NCBI RefSeq assembly: GCF_004366795.1
Contig: NZ_SORF01000009.1
Span: forward strand, 1 to 64,000
DNA from: Alicyclobacillus sacchari
Lineage (GTDB): Bacteria; Bacillota; Bacilli; Alicyclobacillales; Alicyclobacillaceae
DNA length: 64,000 bases
Direction of reading: 5' to 3'
Shown here in pieces: positions 54,909 to 64,000 of the stretch; position 1 is the stretch's first letter; each line of letters opens with the position of its first letter. Under the pieces are notes generated by a model. It worked only from the letters and a program-made list of their open reading frames with translations. It was not told the origin of the DNA and ran no database searches. The position numbers were made by a program, and so were the translations under genes.

Positions 54909-55637
54909 ATGTCGGAACTTCACCCCCGAAAAGTCGCATCACATGTGATCACGAGCAGGGCCCTCGGCGGCGAAGAGCGTGCCCTGAAGGTGTTCGTGCC
55001 GCCGGTTGAGGCGGGGCATGGCCCGCTCCCAGTCGTCTACTGTCATGATGGCATCGAATTTTTCACGCATGGAAGAACGGCAACCATTGCCCACGAGTTG
55101 ATGTCCCAGGGGCAGCTGCCCCCGTTTTACATCGTCGGCATCGCGGTGAATCTGGACAAGCGTCGCGATGACTATGCGATGGATGGCGCACGCCATCGCC
55201 AGTATCTGCAGTTTGTTGCCGAGGAATGCATTCCGTATCTCGACGCGATGTACCGGATGGATGATCGCGCTCGTTACATGGCAGGCATTTCGCTTGGGGC
55301 CGTCGCGACACTCAGTTTTGTCTTGACGTATCCGCAGTGGTTCCATCGGACGATTTTGTTCTCTGGTGCGTATTTTCCGGAGTATCAGAAGCGGATCGAA
55401 CAAGAACCGGATCTATCGAGAGTGTCCGCCTATATGTTCATTGGTGACGAGGAAGCGAAAGCGCAGACGCCGTCAGGTGTGTATGACTTTTTGTCATACA
55501 ACGAGTCGATGCGCGATCTCTTGGTCGATCGCGGTGCCGACATCACCTATCGCGTGGGGCCTGGCAATCACATTTGGGGCGTGTGGCAAAAAGAAATCCC
55601 GGACGCGCTCACTTGGTTGGCGAACCGGGATCGATAA
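54909..55637 (+). CDS. Alpha/beta-hydrolase, esterase D/Fes-like
   Basis: Protein of 242 residues. The nucleophile Ser is in MAGISLGAVATLSFVL; oxyanion region PVVYCHDGIEFF; His near the C-terminus in GPGNHIWGVWQKEIPDAL. Relatives hydrolyse esters, including siderophore esters in the Fes group; no signal peptide is present, so it is cytosolic. AGGAGG lies nine bases before ATG; the frame is open 60 bases upstream without support. It is divergent from pdhA and probably not part of pyruvate metabolism. Confidence 0.83.
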   Translation: MSELHPRKVASHVITSRALGGEERALKVFVPPVEAGHGPLPVVYCHDGIEFFTHGRTATIAHELMSQGQLPPFYIVGIAVNLDKRRDDYAMDGARHRQYLQFVAEECIPYLDAMYRMDDRARYMAGISLGAVATLSFVLTYPQWFHRTILFSGAYFPEYQKRIEQEPDLSRVSAYMFIGDEEAKAQTPSGVYDFLSYNESMRDLLVDRGADITYRVGPGNHIWGVWQKEIPDALTWLANRDR

Positions 55638-55942
55638 GCATGATTGTTGATGCGTTCTGTTCTCTTGCTCCCTCCAAATTCCATCCATCGCCTTCACCGT
55701 GCTGTCTGTCGGTTCGGTGAAGCGTTTATCCTTTTGTCCTGATTCAGAGCCGGTCAAGGCGATGGTCATGTCTTGGGTTTTCTCTCGTCTTTCACGTTCC
55801 TTGCCTTTTGACATGGATCCGCATACTCCCCGCCCTCATGATGGTGTGGTGTGCGCGGCGGCGCACCATGTCATGCTTCGGGAAAATCGCAACACGCCCT
55901 TCGATCGGAGGATTGTGGGTCACAGATGAACAGGACGGGCCT
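55638..55942. other. Non-coding gap between esterase and efflux pump genes
   Basis: No supported gene. A hairpin of CTTCACCG with CGGTGAAG (55692-55722, 15-base loop), followed by a T-rich stretch, may end the esterase transcript. The remainder shows no recognisable element. Confidence 0.4.
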
Positions 55943-57151
55943 TCACATAGATTCTGCCGTCGGGACGTCAATTCCTCGTCGCACGGACAACAACGTATAA
56001 GATCCGATGGCAAGGAGACTTGCCGTTAGAAGGATGACGCCAAGCGGTACCGCAGAATACTCACCTGCAATGCCAACGAGCGGAGAACTGATACACCCTA
56101 ATAGAAATGGAATCACACCAAGGAGAGCAGAGGCACTGCCTGCGATGTGACCTTGTGACTCCATGGCCAGTGTAAACGAAACGGGGCCAATGGTACCCAT
56201 GGCTGCAACGTAACAAACGAGCGGAACGACCAGTGCAAAGAGTGGCCCGTGGGCGAATACGACGATGAGCACCGTGACGGTTGCAGCGAAGGACAGGCCC
56301 AGACCGAAATGCAAAATGCGATGTTCCGGCATGCGTCCCGCGAGTTTCCGTACCACCTGTGAGGATGTAATTAGCACGATTCCATTCAGCGCAAAGAGCA
56401 GGGAAAATACCTGTGGCGAAACTCCGTAAATCTTTTGATACACAAAAGGCGTGCCGGCTACATATGCAAACACTCCGCCCAACATAAAGCCTTGTGCCAA
56501 AACGTAGCCCATAAATCGCCGGTTGCTAAGAAGTGTTTTGAAGTTGCCAAACATCTGTCTGATATCACCGCGAATGCGCTTGTCTTTCGGCAGGCTTTCC
56601 TGCAAGCGCCATGTGGTCGTGATCGAAAGAATAAAGCCGAGTATCGCTAATACGTAGAACACGCCTTCCCACCGCGTAAACGAAATGACGGCACTTCCCG
56701 CAAGCGGGGCGAGCAATGGCGCAACGCTGCTCATGACGCTGATGAGCGAGAAAAACTTTGTCAGTTCTATGCCATTGTACCTGTCGCGGGCAATCGCACT
56801 TGCGATGGTGCCGGCGGACACCGCGAACCCTTGGATGAATCGCAAGGCAATGAATAAACCAATGTGCGGTGCGAGGGCACATGCGAGCGACGACAGACAA
56901 TACATCACCATGGCGATGATGAGAGGCTTTCGGCGGCCATAAACATCACTTAAGGCGCCCATCGTGATCTGGCCAAGTGCTAATCCCAACAGACATGCTG
57001 TTAGGCTAATCTGGACTGTTGATGCACTCGTTCCGAAAAATTTTACCATTTGTGGGAACGACGGGAGATACATATCGAAGGTGAACGGTCCGAGCCCGGA
57101 GAACATGGCCAACATCAGTGCGAGTCGATAATGATTTGCATTTGCCCTCAT
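55943..57151 (-). CDS. Bcr/CflA family MFS drug efflux transporter
   Basis: 402 residues, 12 membrane segments. The family start reads FTFDMYLPSFPQM; motif A-like GALSDVYGRRKPLI lies between TM2 and TM3; ALRFIQGFAVSAGTIASAIARD is the Bcr/CflA signature after TM4. These proton antiporters export bicyclomycin, chloramphenicol or other compounds; the substrate here is unknown. The ATG follows a GGGG site. It is a single gene. Confidence 0.9.
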   Translation of the reverse strand: MRANANHYRLALMLAMFSGLGPFTFDMYLPSFPQMVKFFGTSASTVQISLTACLLGLALGQITMGALSDVYGRRKPLIIAMVMYCLSSLACALAPHIGLFIALRFIQGFAVSAGTIASAIARDRYNGIELTKFFSLISVMSSVAPLLAPLAGSAVISFTRWEGVFYVLAILGFILSITTTWRLQESLPKDKRIRGDIRQMFGNFKTLLSNRRFMGYVLAQGFMLGGVFAYVAGTPFVYQKIYGVSPQVFSLLFALNGIVLITSSQVVRKLAGRMPEHRILHFGLGLSFAATVTVLIVVFAHGPLFALVVPLVCYVAAMGTIGPVSFTLAMESQGHIAGSASALLGVIPFLLGCISSPLVGIAGEYSAVPLGVILLTASLLAIGSYTLLSVRRGIDVPTAESM

Positions 57152-57196
57152 TGCATACCCCTATTGTCAAGATGGATTCGAGCAATAGCCCGCTTC

Positions 57197-57225
57197 ACTA
57201 TAACCCATTTCAAATCGCTGTTCTA
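57197..57225 (-). promoter_or_regulatory. Possible promoter of the efflux pump gene
   Basis: On the minus strand TAGAAC, 17 bases, TATAGT. The -35 is weak. Confidence 0.35.
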
Positions 57226-57454
57226 CGGTTCAATCTAAACCATCACCACCTCACGATTGACCAGTTGCACATGTCCGCAAGTATGCGATCGCCCTGATCC
57301 GTTTTATGCAAAAGTGATATCAGGACTGGCCCAAAACTGACAGCATGGGCATGTGGGCAAGCCAAAACCGAATAGGATGAACAAAGGCGTCCAGTCTGTT
57401 GCAGGTCGCTTCAGGCGAGAAGACGTGCAACCGATCCTGGAGGAGGATGGGACC
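57226..57454. other. Upstream region of prkA
   Basis: No gene is supported here although a frame is open into prkA. In B. subtilis prkA is transcribed by SigE, but I could not find a convincing CATACAAT-type -10 element. Confidence 0.3.
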
Positions 57455-59353
57455 ATGAGTTTTCTTGACCGACTGAACTCGTATCGCGCAGAGGAAGAAG
57501 CCCTGCGCTGGAAAGGAACATTCGCTCAATACCTGGAAATCGTTCGCGAGAACCCTGATGTTGTCAAGACGGCCCATGCTCGAATTTACGACATGATTGC
57601 CTCCGAGGGCATTGAGACGGACGCCGACGGCAACCATCATTACCTGTTTTTCGAACGGGAAATGTACGGACTGTCGGCGACGCTTGAGCGCCTCGTCGAG
57701 GAATATTTTCATGCCGCAGCCCGGCGGACAGATGTTCGTAAACGTATTCTCCTTTTGATGGGTCCTGTCAGTGGTGGCAAGTCGACCATCGTCACGATGC
57801 TCAAACGAGGGCTCGAACGCTACTCGCGCACCCCTTCCGGTGCCGTTTATGCGATTGCCGATTGCCCTATGCACGAAGAACCACTGCACCTCATTCCGCA
57901 GGAATTGCGCAGTGAGTTTGAAGCGGAGTACGGCGTTCGCATTGAAGGCAACCTTTGCCCGAGTTGCCGGATGCGGCTTGATGAAGAGTTTGGCGGCCGG
58001 ATCGAACAAGTGCCCATTGAACGCGTGTTGCTGTCAGAGGAAAGGCGCGTCGGCATCGGCACATTCAGCCCATCTGATCCGAAATCACAGGACATTGCCG
58101 ATCTCACGGGCAGTATCGACTTTTCGACGATCACGGAGTACGGTTCCGAATCCGATCCACGGGCGTACCGATTCGACGGCGAGTTGAATAAGGCAAATCG
58201 TGGTCTGATGGAGTTCCAAGAGATGCTCAAGTGCGATGAGAAATTCCTGTGGCACTTACTCAGCCTTACCCAGGAGGGCAATTTCAAGGCAGGCCGTTTT
58301 GCCCTGATTTCGGCTGACGAAATGATCGTGGCACACACCAATGAGGCCGAGTATCGCGCCTTTGTGGCCAACAAGAAGAACGAAGCTTTGCAATCGCGCA
58401 TGATTGTCATGCCCGTGCCATATAACCTGCGTGTCGATGACGAAGTCAAAATTTACGAGAAACTTGTTCAACAGAGCGACTTGAAGCACGTTCACATCGC
58501 TCCACATGCGCTACGCACGGCTGCGATTTTTTCGATTCTAACCCGCCTGAAGGAATCGAAGAAGCAAGGCGTCGATTTATTGAAAAAACTCTACTTGTAC
58601 AACGGTCAGACGGTTGAAGGTATGAAAGAAGCGGACGTCAAGGAACTTCGGACAGAGTTTCCCGATGAGGGCATGTCCGGGCTCGACCCGCGTTACATCA
58701 TCAACCGCATATCGACGGCGCTCATTCGCCGCGACACGCAGTGCATCAATGCGCTCGATGTCCTGCGCGCGATTAAGGATGGCCTCGATCAACATCCGTC
58801 CATCTCGGCGGAGGATCGCGAACGACTGCTGAATTTCGTCGCCATGGCGCGGCGCGAATACGACGAGATGGCGAAGACAGAAGTTCAAAAGGCGTTCGTC
58901 TATTCATTCGAAGAATCGGCAAAAACCCTGCTTGACAACTATCTGGATAACGTCGAAGCGTATTGCAACTGGCAGAAGCTCAAGGACCCCTTGACGGGCG
59001 AGGAGATCGATCCGGATGAAAAGTTGATGCGCTCGATTGAAGAGCAAATCGGCATCTCAGAAAACGCAAAGCGGGCGTTCCGCGAGGAGATTCTGATTCG
59101 CATTTCCACTTACGCGCGGCGTGGCAGGCGGTTCGATTACCATTCGCACGAGCGGCTGCGGGAAGCGATTGAAAAGAAGCTGTTTGCTGATTTGAAAGAC
59201 GTCGTGAAGATCACCACGTCCTCGAAGACCCCGAATGAGACACAGCTCAAGAAAATCAACGAGGTCACCGCAAGGTTGATCGATGAACACGGCTATTGCT
59301 CGTCGTGTGCGAATGAACTGTTGCGGTATACTGGTAGCTTGCTCAATCGCTGA
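57455..59353 (+). CDS. prkA: PrkA family AAA-type sporulation protein
   Basis: 632 residues, one more than in B. subtilis. The AAA domain has Walker A GPVSGGKS (about 103-110) and LITADEMI-like LISADEMIVAHTN; a Cys pair CPSCRMRLDEEF follows; the C-terminal PrkA domain has QKAFVYSFEESAKTLLDNYL in two stretches and the C-x2-C end CSSCAN. PrkA was first called a Ser kinase; later work on B. subtilis describes it as a Lon-like protease that affects sporulation through ScoC and SigK. AGGAGGAT lies seven bases before this ATG; an earlier in-frame ATG is unsupported. Confidence 0.95.
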   Translation: MSFLDRLNSYRAEEEALRWKGTFAQYLEIVRENPDVVKTAHARIYDMIASEGIETDADGNHHYLFFEREMYGLSATLERLVEEYFHAAARRTDVRKRILLLMGPVSGGKSTIVTMLKRGLERYSRTPSGAVYAIADCPMHEEPLHLIPQELRSEFEAEYGVRIEGNLCPSCRMRLDEEFGGRIEQVPIERVLLSEERRVGIGTFSPSDPKSQDIADLTGSIDFSTITEYGSESDPRAYRFDGELNKANRGLMEFQEMLKCDEKFLWHLLSLTQEGNFKAGRFALISADEMIVAHTNEAEYRAFVANKKNEALQSRMIVMPVPYNLRVDDEVKIYEKLVQQSDLKHVHIAPHALRTAAIFSILTRLKESKKQGVDLLKKLYLYNGQTVEGMKEADVKELRTEFPDEGMSGLDPRYIINRISTALIRRDTQCINALDVLRAIKDGLDQHPSISAEDRERLLNFVAMARREYDEMAKTEVQKAFVYSFEESAKTLLDNYLDNVEAYCNWQKLKDPLTGEEIDPDEKLMRSIEEQIGISENAKRAFREEILIRISTYARRGRRFDYHSHERLREAIEKKLFADLKDVVKITTSSKTPNETQLKKINEVTARLIDEHGYCSSCANELLRYTGSLLNR

Positions 59354-59373
59354 ACAGGCGGGGGGAGAGGCGC

Positions 59374-60531
59374 TTGATCGAATTTACGCTGGAGCGCGAA
59401 GACTGGTCGTTGCATCGCAAGGGCCAGCAAGACCAGGAGCGGCATCGCGAAAAGGTGCGGGAGGCGATTCGTGAGAATTTGGCGGATCTCGTTAGCGATG
59501 AGAGTCTCATCATGAGCGATGGCAGGCAAATTGTAAAGGTGCCTATACGTTCGCTGGAGGAGTATCGGATTCGCTACAACTTTCAAAAAGGGCGCCATGC
59601 TGGGACCGGTTCAGGCAACACCAAAGTGGGTGACGTTGTCGCCCGCGGTCGCCCGGATCAGGATGGTGCACCTGGACCGGGACAGGGCGAGGGCGCCGGC
59701 GAGCAGCCGGGCGTCGATTACACCGAGGCTGAGGTGACCCTCGACGACATTCAGGCGGTGCTGTTTCGCGAACTGGAGCTGCCTGATTTAGCCGACAAAG
59801 AAGCGGCAGACATGACCGTTGACACGGTTGAATTTCGGGATGTGCGCAAAAAAGGGTTGTCCACAAACATCGATAAGAAGCGCACATTGCTACAGGCCAT
59901 CCGACGTTCGGGGCGTCCGCATGAAAAACGGGTCAGCATTACGCCAGAAGACCTTCGCTACAAGACTTGGGAAGATATCACCAAGCCGGATTCCAACGCG
60001 GTCATCCTCGCGATGATGGACTTGTCGGGATCCATGGGGTTGTTTGAGAAGTACTGTGCCCGCACGTTTTTCTTCTGGATGACACGTTTTCTGCGGACGA
60101 AGTACGCCAACGTACAGATTCGCTATATCGCGCACCACACGGAAGCACACGAGGTCGATGAGGAGCATTTTTTCAACAAAGGTGAAAGCGGGGGCACGAT
60201 CTGCTCTTCCGCGTACGAGTACGCCTTGGCGATGATTCGCAACGAATATCCGCCAGAGCGTTACAACATCTATCCGATCCACTTTTCCGACGGCGACAAT
60301 TTGACATCCGACAATGAGAAATGTGTCAAATTGGTCACGGAATTGTGTTCCATGTCGCGTATGTTCGGGTATGCGGAGGTCAACCAGTATTCGCGGGCGT
60401 CGACCTTGATGAGCGCCTTTGGGAAATTTGAACTCCCTCAATTTCGGAAGTACGTCATTCGTGAGAAATCGGAAGTATACGGAGCGTTACGCCATTTCTT
60501 TTCTCAAAGCGGCGGGGTGAGAAGCGCATGA
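59374..60531 (+). CDS. yhbH: YhbH family sporulation protein (DUF444)
   Basis: 385 residues. The N-terminal part is charged; a Gly/Pro-rich linker (about 71-115) follows; the C-terminal von Willebrand A-like domain has the MIDAS motif DLSGS (216-220) and [14 protein letters not shown]. In B. subtilis the gene is SigE-dependent and its loss affects sporulation. The start is TTG after GGGGAGAGG. It sits between prkA and spoVR; the three genes are linked in many bacteria, where they respond to starvation or stress. Confidence 0.94.
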   Translation: MIEFTLEREDWSLHRKGQQDQERHREKVREAIRENLADLVSDESLIMSDGRQIVKVPIRSLEEYRIRYNFQKGRHAGTGSGNTKVGDVVARGRPDQDGAPGPGQGEGAGEQPGVDYTEAEVTLDDIQAVLFRELELPDLADKEAADMTVDTVEFRDVRKKGLSTNIDKKRTLLQAIRRSGRPHEKRVSITPEDLRYKTWEDITKPDSNAVILAMMDLSGSMGLFEKYCARTFFFWMTRFLRTKYANVQIRYIAHHTEAHEVDEEHFFNKGESGGTICSSAYEYALAMIRNEYPPERYNIYPIHFSDGDNLTSDNEKCVKLVTELCSMSRMFGYAEVNQYSRASTLMSAFGKFELPQFRKYVIREKSEVYGALRHFFSQSGGVRSA

Positions 60532-61976
60532 CCAACGAAGAAATGGAACAGCTTGCCGCCAGCATCGAACAGATGACCGAGATCGCCAAATCGTTTGGGC
60601 TTGACTTTTACCCGATGCGGTACGAGGTGTGTCCGGCAGATATTATCTATACCTTTGGCGCATATGGCATGCCAACGCGGTTTCATCACTGGTCGTTCGG
60701 TAAACAATTCCACAGAATGAAACTTGATTACGATCTCGGCATGAGTCGCATCTATGAGCTCGTGATCAACTCGAACCCTTGTTACGCGTTTTTGCTGGAT
60801 GGCAATACACTTCTGCAGAACAAAACTGTTTGCGCGCACGTGTTGGCGCACTGCGATTTCTTTAAGAACAATGCGACGTTCCGCTATACTTCCCGCGATA
60901 TGGTCGAGCGCATGGCCGCGAGTGCCGAGCGCATTTACCATTACGAATTGCAATACGGACGGGGCCGGGTCGAGCAGTTGCTCGACGCAGGCCTCGCACT
61001 CTCTGAGCACATCGACGCTTCGACAGATGGACGAAATGCCCGGAAAGTCGTGAAACAGCAACAGTACCTGCACCGTCGGGGCGAACATCAGGTGGTCTTT
61101 ACATCGAATCCGCATGCGAGCACGCCCTACGACGATCTCTGGGAATTGGACGGGAAGCCGCCGGCAGACGATGCGAAAAAGCCGATTGTGAAGCCGCGAG
61201 CCGCGCAAAAGGACGTCATGTTGTTTGTCATCGAGAATAGCTCGACGCTGGAGGAGTGGGAACGCGACATTTTATCCATTTTGCGTGAAGAAATGCTGTA
61301 TTTCTGGCCTCAGCTCGAGACGAAAATCATGAACGAAGGTTGGGCCACGTACTGGCACTTGCGAATTATGCGCGAGATGGATTTGACAGACGATGAGGCC
61401 ATTGAGTTTGCGAAAATGCACTCTGGCGTCGTGCTGCCATCGCGGATGAGTATCAATCCTTACCACATCGGGCTTGCGCTTTGGGAGGATATTGAACGGC
61501 GGTGGAATGAACCAACGGCTGACGAGATCGCAACATTTGGGCGTCAACCCGGACAAGGGCGCGAAAAGATGTTCGAAGTGCGCGAGATGGAGAATGACGT
61601 TTCATTTCTGCGGAACTATTTGACGAAAGATCTAATTGAGAAGCTGGATCTCTATCTATATCAGAAAGTTGGTAACGACTGGCGCGTGGTAGAGACGGAC
61701 TGGGAGAAGGTGCGCAATACCATCGTGGCTTCACGAGTCAATGGCGGTATTCCGGTACTATACGTCGAAGATGGGGATTACAACCGAAATGGCGAGTTGT
61801 ATATCAAACATGAGTACGAGGGTGTGGAGCTAGATCTTCGTCACCTCGAGCGAACATTGCCATACCTGCATCGAGTCTGGGGGAGACAGGTGCACTTACA
61901 AACTGTTGTGGAAGGTCGGGATGTCATCTTCTCGTACGACGGAAAGAAAACACAGCGCCGCTTTGTGAAGGAGTAA
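60528..61976 (+). CDS. spoVR: SpoVR family protein (spore cortex formation)
   Basis: 482 residues. Family segments: [60 protein letters not shown] and [15 protein letters not shown]. It is required for normal cortex in B. subtilis; the biochemical role is unknown, although the His and Glu pattern suggests metal binding. The ATG overlaps the yhbH stop by four bases. A strong terminator lies 50 bases after the stop, so prkA-yhbH-spoVR form one operon. Confidence 0.95.
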   Translation: MTNEEMEQLAASIEQMTEIAKSFGLDFYPMRYEVCPADIIYTFGAYGMPTRFHHWSFGKQFHRMKLDYDLGMSRIYELVINSNPCYAFLLDGNTLLQNKTVCAHVLAHCDFFKNNATFRYTSRDMVERMAASAERIYHYELQYGRGRVEQLLDAGLALSEHIDASTDGRNARKVVKQQQYLHRRGEHQVVFTSNPHASTPYDDLWELDGKPPADDAKKPIVKPRAAQKDVMLFVIENSSTLEEWERDILSILREEMLYFWPQLETKIMNEGWATYWHLRIMREMDLTDDEAIEFAKMHSGVVLPSRMSINPYHIGLALWEDIERRWNEPTADEIATFGRQPGQGREKMFEVREMENDVSFLRNYLTKDLIEKLDLYLYQKVGNDWRVVETDWEKVRNTIVASRVNGGIPVLYVEDGDYNRNGELYIKHEYEGVELDLRHLERTLPYLHRVWGRQVHLQTVVEGRDVIFSYDGKKTQRRFVKE

Positions 61977-62025
61977 AGTTCAGCGATGCCGCGATTAGTG
62001 TGTGGCGAATGGAAGCAAGCACGTG

Positions 62026-62050
62026 AAGGTCGTCCGCGGACGACCTTTTT
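62026..62050 (+). terminator. Intrinsic terminator of the prkA-yhbH-spoVR operon
   Basis: AAGGTCGTCCG and CGGACGACCTT form a perfect palindrome, followed by TTT. The arms allow a stem of nine or ten pairs with a minimal loop. Confidence 0.88.
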
Positions 62051-62233
62051 GCCATGTATGGGCGATATCGGCGTGAGCTGTTTGTGGGGCAGGGAAGGTG
62101 CAATGACCATTCGAAAATGCTGTCCTCGCCGGTTATACGGTCTTCCGACCTTTGTGATAATAATCTGCCACATTGTTGAATAGGAATTGATTTTGGAAGG
62201 GCACGAAAACTGTTGCTTTCGCAGAAATGTGCG

Positions 62234-62266
62234 GATTTGACGAATCAAGTGCGTGAGGGTCAAATC
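62234..62266 (+). promoter_or_regulatory. Promoter with overlapping inverted repeat upstream of the aldehyde dehydrogenase gene
   Basis: TTGACG (62237-62242), 17 bases, TCAAAT (62260-62265). The inverted arms GATTTGAC (62234-62241) and GTCAAATC (62259-62266) cover both hexamers, as expected for a repressor site. The remaining part of the 61977-62319 gap holds the operon terminator and otherwise nothing recognised. Confidence 0.5.
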
Positions 62267-62276
62267 GGGACTGCAA

Positions 62277-62290
62277 TGAATGCGCTTACA
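62277..62290 (+). promoter_or_regulatory. cre-like site before the aldehyde dehydrogenase gene
   Basis: TGAATGCGCTTACA matches TGWNANCGNTNWCA with one mismatch (T for A at position 5). It lies just after the predicted transcription start, suited for repression. Confidence 0.45.
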
Positions 62291-62319
62291 AAATTTGTTC
62301 GATTCAAGGGGTGATGATT

Positions 62320-63840
62320 GTGGCAGCCGATCTGGAAATACAGAGTTTCCCGCTGTTTATTGGCGGTCACTGGGTACCTGCGCGATCCGGAGAAACGTTC
62401 GAGGTCATGAATCCTGCGACCGGCCAAGTTGTTGCCAAAGTCGCAAAGGCAGGCAAGGAAGACGTGGATTACGCCGTGCTGGTAGCCCGTACAACCTTTG
62501 ATAGTGGTGTATGGTCGGAGCTATCACCTGAAGCGCGTGCTGCCATGCTCATGTCATTTGCTCAAAAAATTATGGAAAATGCTGATGAACTGGTCTATCT
62601 AGAGTCTATTAGTTCAGGTGGCACGGTTCGACGTATTGCGTTGTCTGACATTCTGCAAATTGGCGATCTCCTTGTTCAGACCGCAAAGTTCGTACAGGAG
62701 TACAAGTATGTGGAGCATCTCCCGATACCGACCGTCCCTGGTCCCGCTGAGGGGCAGGTATGGCGTGAACCAATTGGCGTGTGCGCGGCCATTACACCAT
62801 GGAACTTCCCAATGATGCTCGCGATGTGGAAGGTCATTCCGGCCTTGGCGATGGGCAACTGTATTGTGGTGAAGCCAGCGTCAAACACGCCTTTATCCAC
62901 CTTAAAGTTGGCCGAGTTGGCAGTGCAGGCTGGCATCCCGGGAGGCGTGTTGAATGTCGTTGCGGGTCCCGGTGCGAGTACCGGGGAGGCACTGGTCACA
63001 CATCCATTGGTAGATAAAGTTGCTTTTACTGGATCGACTGAAGTTGGCAAACGGATTATGCATATGGCTTCTGGATCTGTCAAGAAAATTTCACTCGAAC
63101 TTGGCGGCAAATCTCCGTCGATCATCCTGCCGGACGCGGATTTGGAAATTGCCATTCCTGGTGCATTGTTTGGGGTATTCATGCACTCAGGGCAAATCTG
63201 TGAGTCTGGAACAAGGTTGTTTGTGCATGAATCGATGTATAGCGAGGTTATTGAGCAACTAGCTTCGAAAGTGAAGGACATTAAGTTGGGGAACCCACTC
63301 AGCGAGCGGACAGGCATGGGGCCAGTGGTGTCGAAGCAGCAGTTTGATATCGTGCTCAACTACATCCGTCTCGGCCAAGAGGAAGGCGCGCGGCTTGTGT
63401 GCGGGGGCAAACCAGCTGTTGTGGAGGGATGTGAAGGCGGCTATTTCATCGAACCAACTATCTTTGCCGATGTCAGGAATGACATGCGGATCGCGCAGGA
63501 AGAGATTTTTGGTCCAGTGCTGGCGGTAATTCAATACAAAGAAGTGGAGGAAGCAATTCGCTTGGCCAACGATACCATATATGGTCTTGCAGCGGGCGTC
63601 TGGACCCGCAACATCAATGAAGCTTACCGGATTGCACGCAAATTGCGGGCAGGAACCGTATGGATCAACGACTGGCACTTGCTGCGCTCGGACGCTCCAT
63701 TTGGCGGATATAAGCAGAGTGGATTTGGCCGCGAACTAGGGAGACACGCATTGGACGAGTACACGCAGTTAAAACATGTCCATGTTTCACTGGTGCCTGA
63801 GTTGGAAAAGCGCCATTGGCTCGGCATGTTGTTTGGCTAA
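62320..63840 (+). CDS. NAD(P)-dependent aldehyde dehydrogenase
   Basis: Oxidises an aldehyde to its acid, 506 residues from the GTG chosen here. Catalytic residues: Asn162 in TPWNFP, Glu260 in LELGGKSP and Cys294 in SGQICESGTRLF. Cofactor loop FTGSTEVGKRI; C-terminal APFGGYKQSGFGRELG. The closest types by eye are betaine- and general aliphatic-aldehyde dehydrogenases; the substrate is not determined. GTG lies six bases after AAGGGGTGA; ATG six bases earlier and GTG nine bases earlier are also in frame. It is probably under repressor and CcpA control. Confidence 0.92.
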   Translation: MAADLEIQSFPLFIGGHWVPARSGETFEVMNPATGQVVAKVAKAGKEDVDYAVLVARTTFDSGVWSELSPEARAAMLMSFAQKIMENADELVYLESISSGGTVRRIALSDILQIGDLLVQTAKFVQEYKYVEHLPIPTVPGPAEGQVWREPIGVCAAITPWNFPMMLAMWKVIPALAMGNCIVVKPASNTPLSTLKLAELAVQAGIPGGVLNVVAGPGASTGEALVTHPLVDKVAFTGSTEVGKRIMHMASGSVKKISLELGGKSPSIILPDADLEIAIPGALFGVFMHSGQICESGTRLFVHESMYSEVIEQLASKVKDIKLGNPLSERTGMGPVVSKQQFDIVLNYIRLGQEEGARLVCGGKPAVVEGCEGGYFIEPTIFADVRNDMRIAQEEIFGPVLAVIQYKEVEEAIRLANDTIYGLAAGVWTRNINEAYRIARKLRAGTVWINDWHLLRSDAPFGGYKQSGFGRELGRHALDEYTQLKHVHVSLVPELEKRHWLGMLFG

Positions 63841-63982
63841 TCCGTGGTCGTTTAGTCGGCGTTTCGAATGTATATGTATCTTGTACAAGAAATGCAGTTG
63901 GGTAGCGGTAACTCGCGATGAAATCAACGTGTAGGGGCACCGCAAATTGTGAGTGAAGTGCATTCGGAAAGGTGGTACGGGA

Positions 63983-64000
63983 ATGACCACGTCCTACTTT
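63983..64000 (+). CDS. Start of a gene cut by the window edge
   Basis: AAAGGTGG lies seven bases before an ATG followed by five codons (MTTSYF) to the edge. The ribosome site is good, but the product cannot be named. The 140 bases upstream show only a CTTGTACAAG palindrome near 63883. Confidence 0.4.

Noticed and set aside
55638-55942. Short open frames on both strands between the esterase and efflux genes
   Set aside because: No ribosome sites, low-complexity translations and no conserved motif.
62199-62216. Sigma-54-like GGCAC...TTGC before the aldehyde dehydrogenase
   Set aside because: There are 13 bases between GG and GC; Sigma-54 promoters need 10, and no activator gene is visible.

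Overview
The window reads as a chromosomal segment of an aerobic, spore-forming, flagellated Firmicute of the order Bacillales. Gene content and order point to Alicyclobacillus or a close relative; this is inferred from gene families only. The pointers are sporulation and spore genes (rsfA, a GerA-type receptor, a CotS-type protein, prkA-yhbH-spoVR), a Bacillus-type ftsEX/minJ neighbourhood, the yvcD-yvcI-rapZ-yvcK-whiA-crh block in Bacillus subtilis order, CcpA and LexA sites of Firmicute type, and frequent GTG and TTG starts behind strong AGGAGG ribosome sites. GC content looks moderately above one half. No rRNA, tRNA, CRISPR array or prophage was seen. The only mobile element is the 3' end of a group II intron at the left edge.

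Left part (1-16 kb): intron remnant; an orphan secreted peptide-binding protein; a menC-like enolase-superfamily gene; ftsE-ftsX, a MinJ-like PDZ membrane protein and motA-motB (division and motility); then uvrB-uvrA with a LexA operator, and hprK. argS lies convergent to hprK.

Middle part (16-32 kb): a TPR protein, then the nudix-rapZ-yvcK-whiA-crh operon (cell envelope and carbon control), a hypothetical membrane protein, a DUF402 protein, mutY, a Bax-inhibitor-like membrane protein, leuS behind a structured leader, a FadR-type regulator, a TrkA-N-like protein behind a consensus cre site, small membrane proteins, a second DUF402 protein and rsfA.

Right part (32-64 kb): mrfA-mrfB (mitomycin repair helicase and exonuclease), yktB, yunD, nth, ypmS, a germinant receptor operon with A and B subunits and a small D-like subunit but no C subunit, rnhA-queG-ogt, a cotS-like gene, an IclR regulator with an isocitrate/isopropylmalate-type dehydrogenase of unknown substrate, an amidase-domain protein, trmL, the pdhABCD operon, an esterase, a Bcr/CflA efflux pump, prkA-yhbH-spoVR and an aldehyde dehydrogenase with an operator-like promoter.

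Themes: (i) DNA repair is dense (uvrBA, mutY, mrfAB, nth, ogt, plus rnhA). (ii) Carbon catabolite control is represented by HPr kinase, a Crh-like protein with Phe at the position of the phosphorylatable His, and several cre-like sites. (iii) Sporulation and germination genes are scattered through the right half. I found no clearly new multi-gene system. The best candidates for new biology are the C-less germinant receptor, the promoter-terminator-LexA arrangement before uvrB, the Phe15 Crh protein, the cre-controlled TrkA-N-like gene and the IclR-linked dehydrogenase.
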